A stretch of DNA of 64,000 nt from a bacterium (GCA_017744355.1 JAGIBK010000001.1:186001-250000), one strand, 5' to 3'. Shown: positions 17,205 through 28,374, counted from the first letter of the stretch. Program-made: numbers and translations. Notes: generated from the sequence alone by a model not told the origin.

Positions 17205-18227
17205 TTACCCCAGTACCAGGGCTTCGGGGGGATTCTTGGACCAGGTCTCCATCAGCTCGGAAACCGAGGTGGTCGCGGTCCCGAAGCGGCGCACGACGAT
17301 GGAGGCGGCGAGGTTCGCGAGGATGGTCGCCTCGAGCGGCGAAGCGCCGCCCGCCAGGGCCAGGGTGAGGGTGCCCACGACCGTATCCCCGGCGCCGGTC
17401 ACGTCGAAGACCTCGTGGCGGTTGAAGGCCGGAATCTGGTGCAGGCTACCGTCCGCGCCGAAGAGGGCGATGCCGTTGGCGCCGCGGGTGATGAGCACGT
17501 GTTGAGCGCCCGTCTCGGCCAGGAGGATCTGGCCGGCCTTGCGCAGGCTCGCCTCGTCGGTGATGGCGAAGCCCACGACCGCCTCGGCCTCGGGCTGGTT
17601 GGGGGTGAGCGCCGCGACCCCGTTGAAGAGGCGCAGGTCGCACTGGGCGTCGACCGTCACGAGCTTGCCGTGCGCGCGGCAGAGCTCGAGGGTCCGCTCG
17701 ATCACCTTGGGGGTGAAGAGGCCGTTGCCGTACTCGGAGACGAGCACCCCGTCCACGTGCGGGATCCGGGCCTCGAGGGCCTCGATCACCCGGGCCTCGA
17801 TGGCCGCGTCGATGGGGTCGCGGCTCTCGCGGTCGACCCGGACGATCTGCTGGGTGACCGACTGCTGGGACGAGGCCGAGATGCGGGTCTTGGTGGTGGT
17901 GGGACGGCTGGGGTCGATCACCACGTGCGTCGCGTCGATCCCGCGCTCGTCGAAGGCCTGGCGCAGGGAGACGCCCGACGGGTCGTCACCGAACAGGCCG
18001 ATCACCTCCACCTGGCCCCCGAGGCTCGCCATGTTGGCGGCGGCGTTGGCCGCCCCGCCCGGCACCACGTCGGTGTGCTGGTGGTAGAGGATGAGGACCG
18101 GGGCCTCGCGCGAGATGCGGCCGACCTGGCCGGTCAGGAACTCGTCGGCGATGAGATCGCCGACCACGAGCACCCGGGTTTTCGCGAAGGACTGGGTGAG
18201 ACGCTGGAGGGTATCCGAGTTGAGCAT
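17205..18227 (-). CDS. rfaE1: D-glycero-beta-D-manno-heptose-7-phosphate kinase (PfkB family)
   Basis: A 340-residue ribokinase-family enzyme. [20 protein letters not shown] near the N-terminus and [16 protein letters not shown] around residue 55 match RfaE domain I, which uses GGAxNVAxN for substrate binding; the C-terminal [14 protein letters not shown] is the PfkB signature with the catalytic Asp. It phosphorylates heptose-7-phosphate at C1 in ADP-heptose synthesis. The ATG at 18227 (MLNSDTLQ) is favoured over the longer frame, whose extra 17 residues are Arg-rich and lie against the prfB stop. Gap to prfB is 20 nt, to rfaE2 5 nt, so one operon. Confidence 0.93.
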   Translation of the reverse strand: MLNSDTLQRLTQSFAKTRVLVVGDLIADEFLTGQVGRISREAPVLILYHQHTDVVPGGAANAAANMASLGGQVEVIGLFGDDPSGVSLRQAFDERGIDATHVVIDPSRPTTTKTRISASSQQSVTQQIVRVDRESRDPIDAAIEARVIEALEARIPHVDGVLVSEYGNGLFTPKVIERTLELCRAHGKLVTVDAQCDLRLFNGVAALTPNQPEAEAVVGFAITDEASLRKAGQILLAETGAQHVLITRGANGIALFGADGSLHQIPAFNRHEVFDVTGAGDTVVGTLTLALAGGASPLEATILANLAASIVVRRFGTATTSVSELMETWSKNPPEALVLG

Positions 18228-18247
18228 GCGGGTGGTTTTCTTTCCTG

Positions 18248-19385
18248 TTACTCTTCGACGCCGACGGCGGTCGCCCACTGACCGCTCGCCTTGGCACGCA
18301 GGTAGGCCTCGATGAAGCCGTCGAGGTCGCCGTCCATGACGCCCTGCACCTGACCGACTTCATACCCCGTCCGGTGGTCCTTGACCATCTGGTAGGGGTG
18401 GAAGACGTAGGAGCGGATCTGGTTGCCCCACGACGCCTCGCTGTAGCCGCCCTTGATATCCGCCAGGCGCTTGGCCTGCTCGGCGAGCATGCGCTCGTAG
18501 AGCTTGGCCTTGAGGATGCGCATGGCGGTCTCGCGGTTCTGGTGCTGGCTGCGCTCGTTCTGGCAGGCCACCACGATGCCGCTTGGCAGGTGGGTGATGC
18601 GAACGGCGGTTTCGACCTTGTTGACGTTCTGGCCGCCGGCGCCGCCCGAGCGGAAGGTGTCGATCTTGAGGTCCACCGGGTTGATCTCGACGTCGGTGGC
18701 CTGGTCTGCGAGCTCGGGGGTGACCTCGAGGGCGGCGAAGGACGTCTGGCGCTTGCCGTTGGAGTTGAAGGGCGAGATGCGCACCAGGCGATGGACGCCC
18801 TTCTCGGCCGACATGCGGCCGTAGGCGTAGGGGCCCGTCATGATGATGGTCGCGCTCTTGATCCCCGCCTCTTCGCCCTCGGACAGGTCGACCAGTTCGA
18901 CCTTGTAGCCCTTGGACTCGGCCCAGCGGGTGTACATGCGCAGCAGCATCTGGGCCCAGTCCTGGGAGTCGGTGCCGCCTGCGCCGGCGTTGATCGAGAC
19001 GATGGCAGGCGCCTGGTCGTACTCGCCGCCGAGCATCTGCTCCATCTCCCAGTCGCCCAGGGTGCTGCGGATCCGCCCGAGACCCTGCTCGACCTCGGGC
19101 AGGACCGAGAGGTCCCCTAATTCGAGGCCCATCTCGATGAGGACCGCAAGGTCCGAGCTGAGGGTCTCCCAGAGCTCCAGGCGCTCGACCTGGTTGCGGA
19201 TCATGGTGAGGGTCTGCATGGTCGCCTGGGCGGTTTTGGCATCATTCCAGAAGTCGGGGGAGGCCGCCTCGGCCTCGAGCCCCGCCATCCGACTCTTCAG
19301 TCGGTCTGGGTCAAAGATGCCTCCTTGCTTCGGCGATACGGTGGCTGAGCGATTCGAGCTCGGTCCGGCATTCTTGAAGCGTCAC
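18248..19385 (-). CDS. prfB: Peptide chain release factor 2, expressed by programmed +1 frameshift
   Basis: RF2 terminates translation at UGA and UAA. The gene is in two frames: 24 codons from a GTG at 19385 (after AAGGAA) run to CTT TGA, and the remainder continues in the +1 frame, giving 378 residues in all, the normal RF2 length. The body has the SPF tripeptide ([16 protein letters not shown]) that reads the stop codon, and the GGQ loop ([17 protein letters not shown]) that triggers hydrolysis. The frame join reads ...[14 protein letters not shown]..., matching RGYL-DYDAKKERL of E. coli RF2. It lies 20 nt downstream of secA, as is common in bacteria. A plain ORF caller would start the gene late, at 19288. 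Confidence 0.95.
19310..19325 (-). promoter_or_regulatory. prfB programmed +1 frameshift site
   Basis: The minus strand reads AGGAGGCATCTTTGAC: an internal Shine-Dalgarno (19320-19325), a 3-nt spacer, CTT slippery codon (19314-19316) and the in-frame TGA (19311-19313) followed by C. Every element and the spacing match the E. coli prfB site. When RF2 is scarce the ribosome shifts by +1 at CTT, so RF2 controls its own level. Confidence 0.95.
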
Positions 19386-19405
19386 GGTGGGTTCCTTCTC
19401 GTTGG

Positions 19406-22006
<2,601 letters not shown>

Positions 22007-22107
22007 GGGGGTCTTGCTACCTCAGTTCGTGTTAGCGGTGGGGGCCGAAGCCCGGGGTCGGAGGCCGTGACGAGGCACGGTCAATGCGTCATTTTTCCAG
22101 AAACCCC

Positions 22108-22116
22108 AGTATATCA
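22108..22116 (-). promoter_or_regulatory. Extended -10 promoter of secA operon
   Basis: The minus strand contains TGATATACT, a TGn extension joined to a near-consensus -10 (TATACT), about 100 nt before the secA start. No clear -35, as expected for extended -10 promoters. Confidence 0.45.
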
Positions 22117-22136
22117 CAAGCGGGCTTCCGAAGCCG

Positions 22137-22166
22137 TTGACCCGCGCCATTGGCGGGTGCTACCAT
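22137..22166 (+). promoter_or_regulatory. Sigma-70-type promoter of rpmE
   Basis: TTGACC (22137-22142), 18-nt spacer, and TACCAT (22161-22166) preceded by TGC, so both a -35 and an extended -10 are present. Transcription would start near 22173, leaving a leader of about 110 nt. Confidence 0.6.
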
Positions 22167-22246
22167 AGGAGACCAGTTTTATCGGCGTTTTGTTCCGGGC
22201 CGTCCCCGCCGAGCGGTCCGCCAGGTTCGATGGTGTCCCCTCTTGG

Positions 22247-22269
22247 TGGGATACCGGGGCCTTATCCCA
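22247..22269 (+). promoter_or_regulatory. Hairpin in the rpmE mRNA leader, next to the ribosome binding site
   Basis: A 7-bp stem (TGGGATA at 22247 with TATCCCA at 22263) ends three bases before the GGAG ribosome binding site. Ribosomal protein leaders often carry structures bound by the protein itself. A control role here is inference. Confidence 0.3.
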
Positions 22270-22281
22270 GTTGGAGAAACC

Positions 22282-22488
22282 ATGAAAGCCGACATCCATC
22301 CCCAGTACAACGAGATCAACGTCACCTGCGTCTGCGGTAACCAGTTCAAGACCGGTTCCACCAAGAAGGAAATCCGCACCGAAATCTGCTCGGCCTGCCA
22401 CCCCTTCTTCACCGGCACCCAGAAGATCGTCGACACCGAGGGCCGTGTCGAGCGCTTCATGAAGAAGTACAACCTCACCACCAAGTAA
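22282..22488 (+). CDS. rpmE: 50S ribosomal protein L31
   Basis: A 68-residue L31. [12 protein letters not shown] opens the protein as usual, and two cysteine pairs, CVCG (16-19) and CSAC (37-40), form the zinc ribbon of the Zn-containing (C+) type; the end FMKKYN is also typical. C+ L31 acts in the ribosome's central protuberance and can serve as a zinc store. Monocistronic: promoter at 22137, terminator right after. The ATG follows TTGGAG at the expected distance. Confidence 0.96.
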   Translation: MKADIHPQYNEINVTCVCGNQFKTGSTKKEIRTEICSACHPFFTGTQKIVDTEGRVERFMKKYNLTTK

Positions 22489-22504
22489 GCGACAATCTCG
22501 CTTC

Positions 22505-22534
22505 GGCGCTCCCCGAGAGGGGGGCGCCTTTTTT
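22505..22534 (+). terminator. Rho-independent terminator of rpmE
   Basis: GGCGCTCCCC - GAGA - GGGGGGCGCC stem (one mismatch) followed by six T. The only hairpin in the window with a good T-run. Confidence 0.85.
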
Positions 22535-22566
22535 CATGCGCCCTGCCCTTTCGCGTGCTAGTCGCT

Positions 22567-22594
22567 TTGTCCCCGTCTAGGCCGATGCTAGGGT
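22567..22594 (+). promoter_or_regulatory. Promoter of the arylsulfatase gene
   Basis: TTGTCC (22567-22572), 16-nt spacer, and TGC-TAGGGT (TAGGGT at 22589-22594), an extended -10 with the TAnnnT pattern seen elsewhere in the window. About 40 nt before the start codon. Confidence 0.4.
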
Positions 22595-22633
22595 GGGCGC
22601 GCTCGGGCTCGAAGAATGGCGGGAGAGGGGACA

Positions 22634-24976
22634 ATGGCCAAGGAGTTCAAAGGGCGCATCGCCCTGGACGTGCGCGATTCCAAGCCGGATTGGAGTGCTT
22701 ACGAGCCCCCGAAGGCCCCGGACGGGGCGCCGAACGTGCTCTACATCGTGCTGGACGACACGGGCTTCGGGGCGCTCGAGATGTACGGTGGCCTGATCGA
22801 GATGCCGAACCTCAAGCGCATCTCCGACAACGGCCTGACCTACACCCAGTTTCACACCACGGCGCTGTGCTCGCCGACCCGTTCGTGCCTCTTGACCGGT
22901 CGCAACGCCACCAGCAACGGCATGGCCTGCATCACGGAGGGGGCCACCGGCTTCCCCGGCTCCAACGGCCACATCCCCTTTGAGAACGCCTTCATCTCGG
23001 AGGTGCTCCTGGAGCGGGGCTACAACACCTACGCCCTCGGGAAGTGGCACCTGACCCCGGACGAGGAGTGCAACATGGCCGGCACCAAGGTTCGCTGGCC
23101 CCTCGGGCGCGGCTTCGAGCGCTACTACGGCTTCCTCGGCGGCGAAACGGATCAGTGGCACCCCGACCTGGTCTACGACAACCACCCCGTCGAGCAACCC
23201 TACAGCCCGCAGGAGGGGTATCACTTTAGCAAGGACGTGGTGGACAAGGCGATCCGCTTCATTCGCGACGCCAAGGTCATCGCGCCAGAGAAGCCGTGGA
23301 TGATGTACTTCTGCCCGGGGTGCGCCCATGCGCCTCACCAGGTCTGGAAGGACTGGGCGGACAAGTACGAGGGCAAGTTCGACATGGGGTACGAGGCGTA
23401 CCGGGAGACCGTGCTCGCCAACCAGAAGAAGCGAGGGATCGTGCCCCAGAGCACCGAGTTGCCCCCCATCAACCCCTTCGCTGACGTGAGGGGCCCCGAG
23501 GGGCAGCCCTGGCCCGAGGGCGACACGGTACGCCCATGGGCGTCGCTCAGCGCGGACGAAAAGAAGCTCTTCTGCCGAATGGCCGAGGTGTACGCGGGGT
23601 ATCTCTCGTACACGGACCATGAGATCGGGCGCTTGCTCGATTATCTCCAGGAGTCGGGCCAGCTCGAGAACACGCTCATCGTGGTTGTCTCGGACAACGG
23701 GGCGAGCGGGGAGGGCGGCCCCAACGGCTCGGTCAACGAGAACAAGTTCTTCAACGGGGTCCCCGACCGGATCGAGGAGAACCTGAAGGCCCTGGACGCC
23801 TTGGGCAGCGAGGCGACCTACAATCACTACCCGACCGGCTGGGCGATGGCCTTCAATACCCCCTTCAAGATGTTCAAGCGCTACGCGAGCTACGAGGGCG
23901 GCTCGGCGGACGCTTGCATCGTCTCGTGGCCCAAGGGCATCAAGGCGAAGGGCGAGCTGCGCGACCAGTACATCCATGCGGTCGACATCGTGCCCACCTT
24001 GTACGACTGCCTGGGCATCACGCCCCCCGAGTCGGTCAAGGGCTATCCCCAGGCCCCGATCGAGGGGGTGAGCTTCCGGGGGACCTTCGAGGACGCCGAG
24101 GCGCCGACCCCCAAGCAAGTCCAGTTCTACACCATGCTCGGCACGCGGGGCGTCTGGTACCAGGGGTGGCAGGCGAGCACCGTGCACCCGCCGACGCCCG
24201 CGAGCTGGGGGCACTTCGAGGCTGATCGCTGGGAGCTTTTCAACCTCCAGGAAGACCGCAACCAGATGAAGGACCTCGCCGAGCAGATGCCCGAGAAGCT
24301 GGAGCAGCTGAAGAACCTCTGGTCCATGCAGGCCGGCAAGTACCAGGGTCTGCCCCTCGACGATCGCTCGGCGGTCGAAATTCTTAGTGCGGAGAAGCCC
24401 GCACTTGCCAAGCCGCGGCGCACCTTCGTCTACTACCCGGACACCGAGGGAGTGCCCGAATCGGTCGTCGCGAGCATTCGGGGCCGGTCCTACAACATCG
24501 TGGCCGAAGTGACGCTGACCTCGCCCGAGGCCGAAGGCGTCCTCTTCGCCGAGGGAAGCCGCTTCGGTGGGCATACCCTGTTCCTCAAGGACGGCAGGCT
24601 TTGCTACATCTATAACTGGCTGGGCGAGCGCATCCAGAAGCTGGTCTCGGACGTCGAGGTCCCGATGAAGGCCACCCGCCTCGGCGTGAGGTTCCGCCTG
24701 GAGCAGCAGGATGCCCTCGGCTTCAAGGGCTGCGCGGCCCTCTACATCGACGATCGAAAGGTCGCCGAAGCCCCGATCCTGACCCAGGCGGCCAAGTTCG
24801 GCCTCTCGGGGGGCGTCTTGCTGGTGGGGCGGGCAGGGCCCGAAGCCGTCACGGACGACTACGCGGCACCCTTCCCCTTCAAGGGGGGCGTCCTCAAGCA
24901 GGTGGTCTTCGACCTGAGCGGGGAGAGGTACCGCGACTTCGAAAAGGAGCTTGCGGCCATGATGGCGCGGGACTGA
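22634..24976 (+). CDS. Type I (formylglycine) arylsulfatase
   Basis: A 780-residue sulfatase of the alkaline phosphatase superfamily. The start ATG at 22634 follows GAGAGGGGAC. VLYIVLDDTGFG (Asp41/Asp42) gives metal ligands, CSPTR at 79-83 is the formylglycine motif (Cys79 is oxidised), LLTGR follows, and GKWHLTP around residue 140 and VVSDNGASGEGG around 360 complete the active site. The C-terminal ~180 residues are the extra beta domain of large arylsulfatases. It cleaves sulfate esters. No signal peptide is visible, as in cytosolic arylsulfatases such as Pseudomonas AtsA, of the CxPxR type. No formylglycine-generating enzyme gene lies in this window. Single-gene unit between two hairpins. 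Confidence 0.95.
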   Translation: MAKEFKGRIALDVRDSKPDWSAYEPPKAPDGAPNVLYIVLDDTGFGALEMYGGLIEMPNLKRISDNGLTYTQFHTTALCSPTRSCLLTGRNATSNGMACITEGATGFPGSNGHIPFENAFISEVLLERGYNTYALGKWHLTPDEECNMAGTKVRWPLGRGFERYYGFLGGETDQWHPDLVYDNHPVEQPYSPQEGYHFSKDVVDKAIRFIRDAKVIAPEKPWMMYFCPGCAHAPHQVWKDWADKYEGKFDMGYEAYRETVLANQKKRGIVPQSTELPPINPFADVRGPEGQPWPEGDTVRPWASLSADEKKLFCRMAEVYAGYLSYTDHEIGRLLDYLQESGQLENTLIVVVSDNGASGEGGPNGSVNENKFFNGVPDRIEENLKALDALGSEATYNHYPTGWAMAFNTPFKMFKRYASYEGGSADACIVSWPKGIKAKGELRDQYIHAVDIVPTLYDCLGITPPESVKGYPQAPIEGVSFRGTFEDAEAPTPKQVQFYTMLGTRGVWYQGWQASTVHPPTPASWGHFEADRWELFNLQEDRNQMKDLAEQMPEKLEQLKNLWSMQAGKYQGLPLDDRSAVEILSAEKPALAKPRRTFVYYPDTEGVPESVVASIRGRSYNIVAEVTLTSPEAEGVLFAEGSRFGGHTLFLKDGRLCYIYNWLGERIQKLVSDVEVPMKATRLGVRFRLEQQDALGFKGCAALYIDDRKVAEAPILTQAAKFGLSGGVLLVGRAGPEAVTDDYAAPFPFKGGVLKQVVFDLSGERYRDFEKELAAMMARD

Positions 24977-24991
24977 CGCCCGCCGCCTTCT

Positions 24992-25019
24992 CGGCGCCCC
25001 CTCGCGCGAGGGGGCGCCG
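24992..25019 (+). terminator. GC-rich palindromic hairpin after the arylsulfatase gene
   Basis: A perfect 14-bp inverted repeat (24992-25005 with 25006-25019) 15 bases after the stop, without a T-run. Probably terminates the arylsulfatase mRNA and isolates thyX. Confidence 0.55.
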
Positions 25020-25057
25020 CTCGCGATTTGAGCCTTGCCTGCGAGGCCGGCGAGCGA

Positions 25058-25063
25058 TAGCAT
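25058..25063 (+). promoter_or_regulatory. -10-like hexamer six bases before the thyX start
   Basis: TAGCAT fits TAnnnT and lies 6 nt before the ATG at 25070, so transcription would begin at or next to the start codon (leaderless mRNA). No purine-rich ribosome binding site at normal spacing is present. Confidence 0.35.
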
Positions 25064-25069
25064 GGGGGC

Positions 25070-25963
25070 ATGATGAACCAAGTCGCGACCGCACGTCCCG
25101 TCCCCACCCCCGAGCAGGTCCTCCAAGGCGAGCCGATTCCCGTCCTCGACCACGGCTATCTGCGCTACGTGGCCCACCTGGGCGACGACCTGACGCCCCT
25201 GGAGGCCGCCCGCATGAGCACGGGCAACCCCACCGGGGTGGACGAGGCCAAGGACGCCGCCACCCGCGACTTCCTGTGGCGCCACGCGCACGCCACCCCC
25301 TTCGAGATGGCCGTGCTCCAGATCGAGGTCCAGGTGCCGATCTTCGTGGCGCGCGAGTGGCACCGCCACCGCACCCAGAGCTTCAACGAGTTCTCGGGCC
25401 GCTACGCCGAGATGCCCGCCCTTTACTACCAGCCCTCGGTCGAGCGGGTGCAGGGCCAGTCGATGACCAACAAGCAGGCCTCGGGCGAGGCCCTGGATGA
25501 TGCGGCCAAGCAGGCCTTCCTCGAATCGATCGCCGAGGATCAGGCCCTGGTGCGTGAGCACTACGAGGGCTACCTTGAGGCCGGGGTCGCCCGCGAGCTC
25601 GCCCGCATCAACCTGCCCCTCTCCCAGTACACCCGCTTCCGCGCCCAGGCCAACCTTCGCAACTGGCTGCACTTCCTCAACCTGCGCATGGCCCCGAACG
25701 CCCAGTACGAGATCCGGGTCTACGCCCAGGAGCTGGCGCGCCTCGTCCAGCGCCTCTGGCCCCAGACCTGGGCCGTCTTCGCCGAGCACACCCTCGAGGC
25801 TGCGACCCTCAGTAAGACCGAGCGCAACCTGATCATGGACCTGCTCTCGGACGCGCTCGGCGCCGGTGACGGCGCGGCGCTCGCCGCGGAGCTCTCGGCG
25901 CGGATCGGCGATCGCTTGCCTGCGAGCCGCAAGCGCGAGCTGCTCGCAAAGCTCGGCCTGTGA
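25070..25963 (+). CDS. thyX: FAD-dependent thymidylate synthase ThyX
   Basis: A 297-residue flavoenzyme that makes dTMP from dUMP with methylene-tetrahydrofolate and NADPH. The ThyX signature RHRx7S is intact: Arg99-His100-Arg101 through Ser109 (RHRTQSFNEFS), followed by GRYAEMPALYYQP. The block LPLSQYTRFRAQANLRNWLHFL matches the second conserved region, with NLRNWLHFLNLR binding dUMP. It is longer than many ThyX (about 220-250 residues) because of N- and C-terminal extensions. First of a four-gene plus-strand run; the next gene overlaps by 4 nt (ATGA). Confidence 0.95.
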   Translation: MMNQVATARPVPTPEQVLQGEPIPVLDHGYLRYVAHLGDDLTPLEAARMSTGNPTGVDEAKDAATRDFLWRHAHATPFEMAVLQIEVQVPIFVAREWHRHRTQSFNEFSGRYAEMPALYYQPSVERVQGQSMTNKQASGEALDDAAKQAFLESIAEDQALVREHYEGYLEAGVARELARINLPLSQYTRFRAQANLRNWLHFLNLRMAPNAQYEIRVYAQELARLVQRLWPQTWAVFAEHTLEAATLSKTERNLIMDLLSDALGAGDGAALAAELSARIGDRLPASRKRELLAKLGL

Positions 25964-26322
25964 TGCAGATTCCTGCCTTCCTGCTCAAGCAGATGTACCG
26001 CCAGGGCAGCCTCGCGAACCACGCCGAGGGCTTTCGCTTCGAGGTCCACAACCACATGATGAGCGCCACCATCGTGGGGATCGACGCGATCGCGGTGGGC
26101 GGCGAGCTCGCCCCGCTCGAAGGCCTCGAATTCTCGGCCCTCGGCGAGGTGCGCGGCGGCCACGCGATCTCAGAGCAGGCCCCGGTTCCCTTCGCCAAGG
26201 GCGTCACGGTGTCGGTCTCGGTGCGCGGCGAGCCGCTCGCCGAGGGCACCCATCACCTCACCTTCAAGGTCCGCACCGGCGAGTTCGGTCCGATCCACCT
26301 CGACGTGACCGATACGCTATAA
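25960..26322 (+). CDS. Conserved hypothetical 120-aa protein coupled to thyX
   Basis: Function not recognised. The start ATG overlaps the thyX stop (ATGA), so it is translated with ThyX. The sequence has a regular beta look: FLLKQMYRQGSLANHAEGFR, FEVHNHMMSATIVGIDAIAV, then VPFAKGVTVSVSVRGEPL and HHLTFKVRTGEFG. The pattern 'LLKxxYxxGSLxNxxxGFxFxxxN' recalls small proteins that are sometimes mislabelled as hydroxymethylglutaryl-CoA reductase in databases; there is no real HMG-CoA reductase motif here. No signal peptide, membrane segment or Cys is seen. Coupling with thyX may only reflect operon packing. Confidence 0.75.
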   Translation: MMQIPAFLLKQMYRQGSLANHAEGFRFEVHNHMMSATIVGIDAIAVGGELAPLEGLEFSALGEVRGGHAISEQAPVPFAKGVTVSVSVRGEPLAEGTHHLTFKVRTGEFGPIHLDVTDTL

Positions 26323-26323
26323 T
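26318..26323 (+). promoter_or_regulatory. Perfect -10 hexamer before the HD-GYP gene
   Basis: TATAAT straddles the end of the 120-aa gene, 37 nt before the GTG start of the HD-GYP gene. No matching -35 or TG extension is seen, so it may be an internal promoter or chance. Confidence 0.3.
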
Positions 26324-26360
26324 CCTTGTTCGAGCCCCACGTCCTCGTGAGGAGCCCCGC

Positions 26361-27614
26361 GTGAGCGAACGGAAACTCATGCCCCAAGACCTGGCGCCCG
26401 GCATGGTCCTTGCCGAGCCGGTTTGCCATCCCTTCACGCGGCAGGTCATCTGGACGAGCGGCACGGCCCTCACCCAGCACCACATCATCCTGTTGCAGCG
26501 CATGGAGCTTCGGGCCGTCCGGGTCATCGACATGGAGGGGGCCCCCAAGGGTGGCGTCTCGCTTGAGGGCGAGGGCGAGGCGCTCCTTTCCAAGGCCGTG
26601 TCACCCGCCGAGGCCCCCAAGGATCCGCCCGTCCTGCGCTTCACCAAGCCCAGCGCCCACGGCGCCACCTCGACCAACCCCACCCAGCCGCCTCGCCCCG
26701 CCAAGGCCTCCGCGAGCGCGCCAGCGCCCAGGCCCAGCGCCAAGGGCACCCAGTTCAAGCCTCAGGCCATCCGCAACGAGGTCCTGGAGCGCAACGTCCA
26801 GACCATCAAGCACCTTCACAGCCAGGTCAAGCAGTCCAACCGCATCGACATCCAGAGCGTGGACCAGTCGGTGCAATCGACCATCCAGCGGATCGTCACT
26901 AACAAGGAGCTGCTCAATAGCCTGATCGACCTGCGGGTCTACGACGAGTACACCTACTCCCACTCTTCCAACGTCATGAGCCTCGCTTTGGTCGTGGGGG
27001 CGGCACTCGGCTACTCGCCCGAGCGCCTGCGCATCCTCGGGATCGGCGCCCTCTTGCACGACGTGGGCAAGGCCATGATCCCCGAGAGCATCCTGCACAA
27101 GCCAGGCAAGCTCACCGAGGAGGAGTTCAACATCATGGCCACCCACCCGGCCAACGGCATCATGCTGCTGTCGGGTTACGCCTGGGCGAATACCGAGATC
27201 AAAAACGTGGTCTTCCAGCACCACGAGAAGTTCGACGGCTCGGGCTACCCCATGAAGCTGAGCGGCACGGCCATTTCCGAGTTCGCCCGCATCGTCTCGG
27301 TGGTGGACGTCTACGACGCCCTCATCTCGGATCGCCCCTACAAGAAGGGCCTGCCCCCCAACGTGGTCTACCAGGCCATCATCAACGGCGCGGGCAACCA
27401 CTTCGATCCGCGGATCGTCCAGGCCTTCGTCAAGTTCATCGTCCCCTATCCCGTCAACTGCTACGTGGAGCTCAACACGGGCCAGATCGCCCGGGTCGTG
27501 CGCGTGACGCGCCCGCACCTGATGCGGCCGCTCATCGAGCTGGAAGGTTCCCTCGTCGACCTCTCCAAGGACCCCCGCTTCACGATCGTCCACATGCACA
27601 AGCCCGCCCCCTGA
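26361..27614 (+). CDS. HD-GYP domain phosphodiesterase (candidate cyclic-di-GMP hydrolase)
   Basis: A 417-residue protein from a GTG at 26361 after GAGGAG; the longer upstream frame is read-through across thyX and its neighbour. Residues 1-60 (DLAPGMVLAEPV to RAVRVID) match the small N-terminal domain often found with HD-GYP. Residues 85-140 are a Pro/Ala/Ser-rich linker. From ~190 the HD-GYP domain is complete: HSSNVMSLALV, LLHDVGKAMIP (His233-Asp234), HPANG, FQHHEKFDGSGYP (GYP at 295-297), and VVDVYDALISDRPYK. Such enzymes usually cleave cyclic-di-GMP to GMP with a metal pair, controlling motility and adhesion. No membrane segment is seen. Lies between the thyX pair and rsmE. Confidence 0.92.
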   Translation: MSERKLMPQDLAPGMVLAEPVCHPFTRQVIWTSGTALTQHHIILLQRMELRAVRVIDMEGAPKGGVSLEGEGEALLSKAVSPAEAPKDPPVLRFTKPSAHGATSTNPTQPPRPAKASASAPAPRPSAKGTQFKPQAIRNEVLERNVQTIKHLHSQVKQSNRIDIQSVDQSVQSTIQRIVTNKELLNSLIDLRVYDEYTYSHSSNVMSLALVVGAALGYSPERLRILGIGALLHDVGKAMIPESILHKPGKLTEEEFNIMATHPANGIMLLSGYAWANTEIKNVVFQHHEKFDGSGYPMKLSGTAISEFARIVSVVDVYDALISDRPYKKGLPPNVVYQAIINGAGNHFDPRIVQAFVKFIVPYPVNCYVELNTGQIARVVRVTRPHLMRPLIELEGSLVDLSKDPRFTIVHMHKPAP

Positions 27615-27626
27615 TCAGGACCTCTT

Positions 27627-28373
27627 ATGCGCGACCTTCCCCGCTTCTTCCTGCCCCCTTCCCAGATCCAGGGCGATACCCTCGTGCTCCTGGATGAGGA
27701 CGCCAACCACGCCGCCCGCGTTCTGCGCCTCAAGGAGGGCGATCCGCTCTACGCCCTCGACGGCAAGGGCACCCTCTTCCATGCCGAGGTGACGGCCCTC
27801 GACAAGCGCGCGGTGACTTGCCGCGTGACGGCCCAGGAGTCCGCAGGCGGGGAGCTCGGCGTGCAGCTGACCCTCGTGCAGGGCATGCCCAAGGGTGAGA
27901 AGTTCGAGTGGATCGTCCAGAAGGCCACCGAGCTCGGCGTCTCGCGGATCGTCCCGGTTTTGACCGAGCGCTCGGTGGTGAAGATCCAGGGTGACAAGGC
28001 CCAGGACAAGGTGCGCCGCTGGCAGGCGATCGCCAAGGAAGCGGCCGAGCAATGCGAGCGGGCCCTGGTCCCCACCGTCGAGGCGCCCATTCCCTTTCGC
28101 GCATGGCTTGCGGCTTCGCAGGCAGAGGCCGTGACGCGCCTGGCGTGCCTCGAGCGCGAGGGCAAGGTGCCGCTCGTGAAGGCCCTTGCTCAGCCGCGCG
28201 TGCCGGGTGCCGTCGAGTTGGTGGTGGGCCCCGAAGGCGGCTTCACCCCGAGCGAAGGCGAGGCCCTCGTGGCATCGGGGGCTATCGCCGTCAGCCTCGG
28301 CACCCGCATCCTGCGCACGGAAACGGCCAGCCTTGCGGCCCTGGCCATCGCGGGGGCGCTGTTCGAGGGGTGA
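27627..28373 (+). CDS. rsmE: 16S rRNA (uracil1498-N3)-methyltransferase RsmE
   Basis: A 248-residue SPOUT methyltransferase that modifies U1498 in the decoding region. N-terminal PUA-like domain opens with RFFLPPSQIQGD and DANHAARVLRLKEGDPLY; QKATELGVSRIVPVLTERSVV follows. The C-terminal knot shows VVGPEGGFTPSEGEAL and SLGTRILRTETASLAAL, the RsmE SAM-binding signatures. Gap of 12 nt after the HD-GYP gene. Its stop is separated by one base from the stop of the convergent TPR gene. Confidence 0.96.
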   Translation: MRDLPRFFLPPSQIQGDTLVLLDEDANHAARVLRLKEGDPLYALDGKGTLFHAEVTALDKRAVTCRVTAQESAGGELGVQLTLVQGMPKGEKFEWIVQKATELGVSRIVPVLTERSVVKIQGDKAQDKVRRWQAIAKEAAEQCERALVPTVEAPIPFRAWLAASQAEAVTRLACLEREGKVPLVKALAQPRVPGAVELVVGPEGGFTPSEGEALVASGAIAVSLGTRILRTETASLAALAIAGALFEG

Positions 28374-28374
28374 G

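Noticed and set aside
19310..19325. prfB as a broken gene because of the early TGA
   Set aside because: The stop is part of the canonical programmed frameshift signal, and the shifted frame gives full-length RF2.
22577..25789. A 1070-codon frame antisense to the arylsulfatase and thyX genes, and similar long frames opposite secA (19478-22168) and the giant TPR gene (58088-60778)
   Set aside because: They are mirror frames of strongly coding GC-rich genes. Their translations are Arg/Gly/Ala/Leu-rich without family motifs, and the opposite strand carries clear known proteins.
25866..26360. A 165-residue extension of the HD-GYP protein
   Set aside because: This stretch is read-through across thyX and the 120-aa gene; a GTG with GAGGAG lies at 26361.
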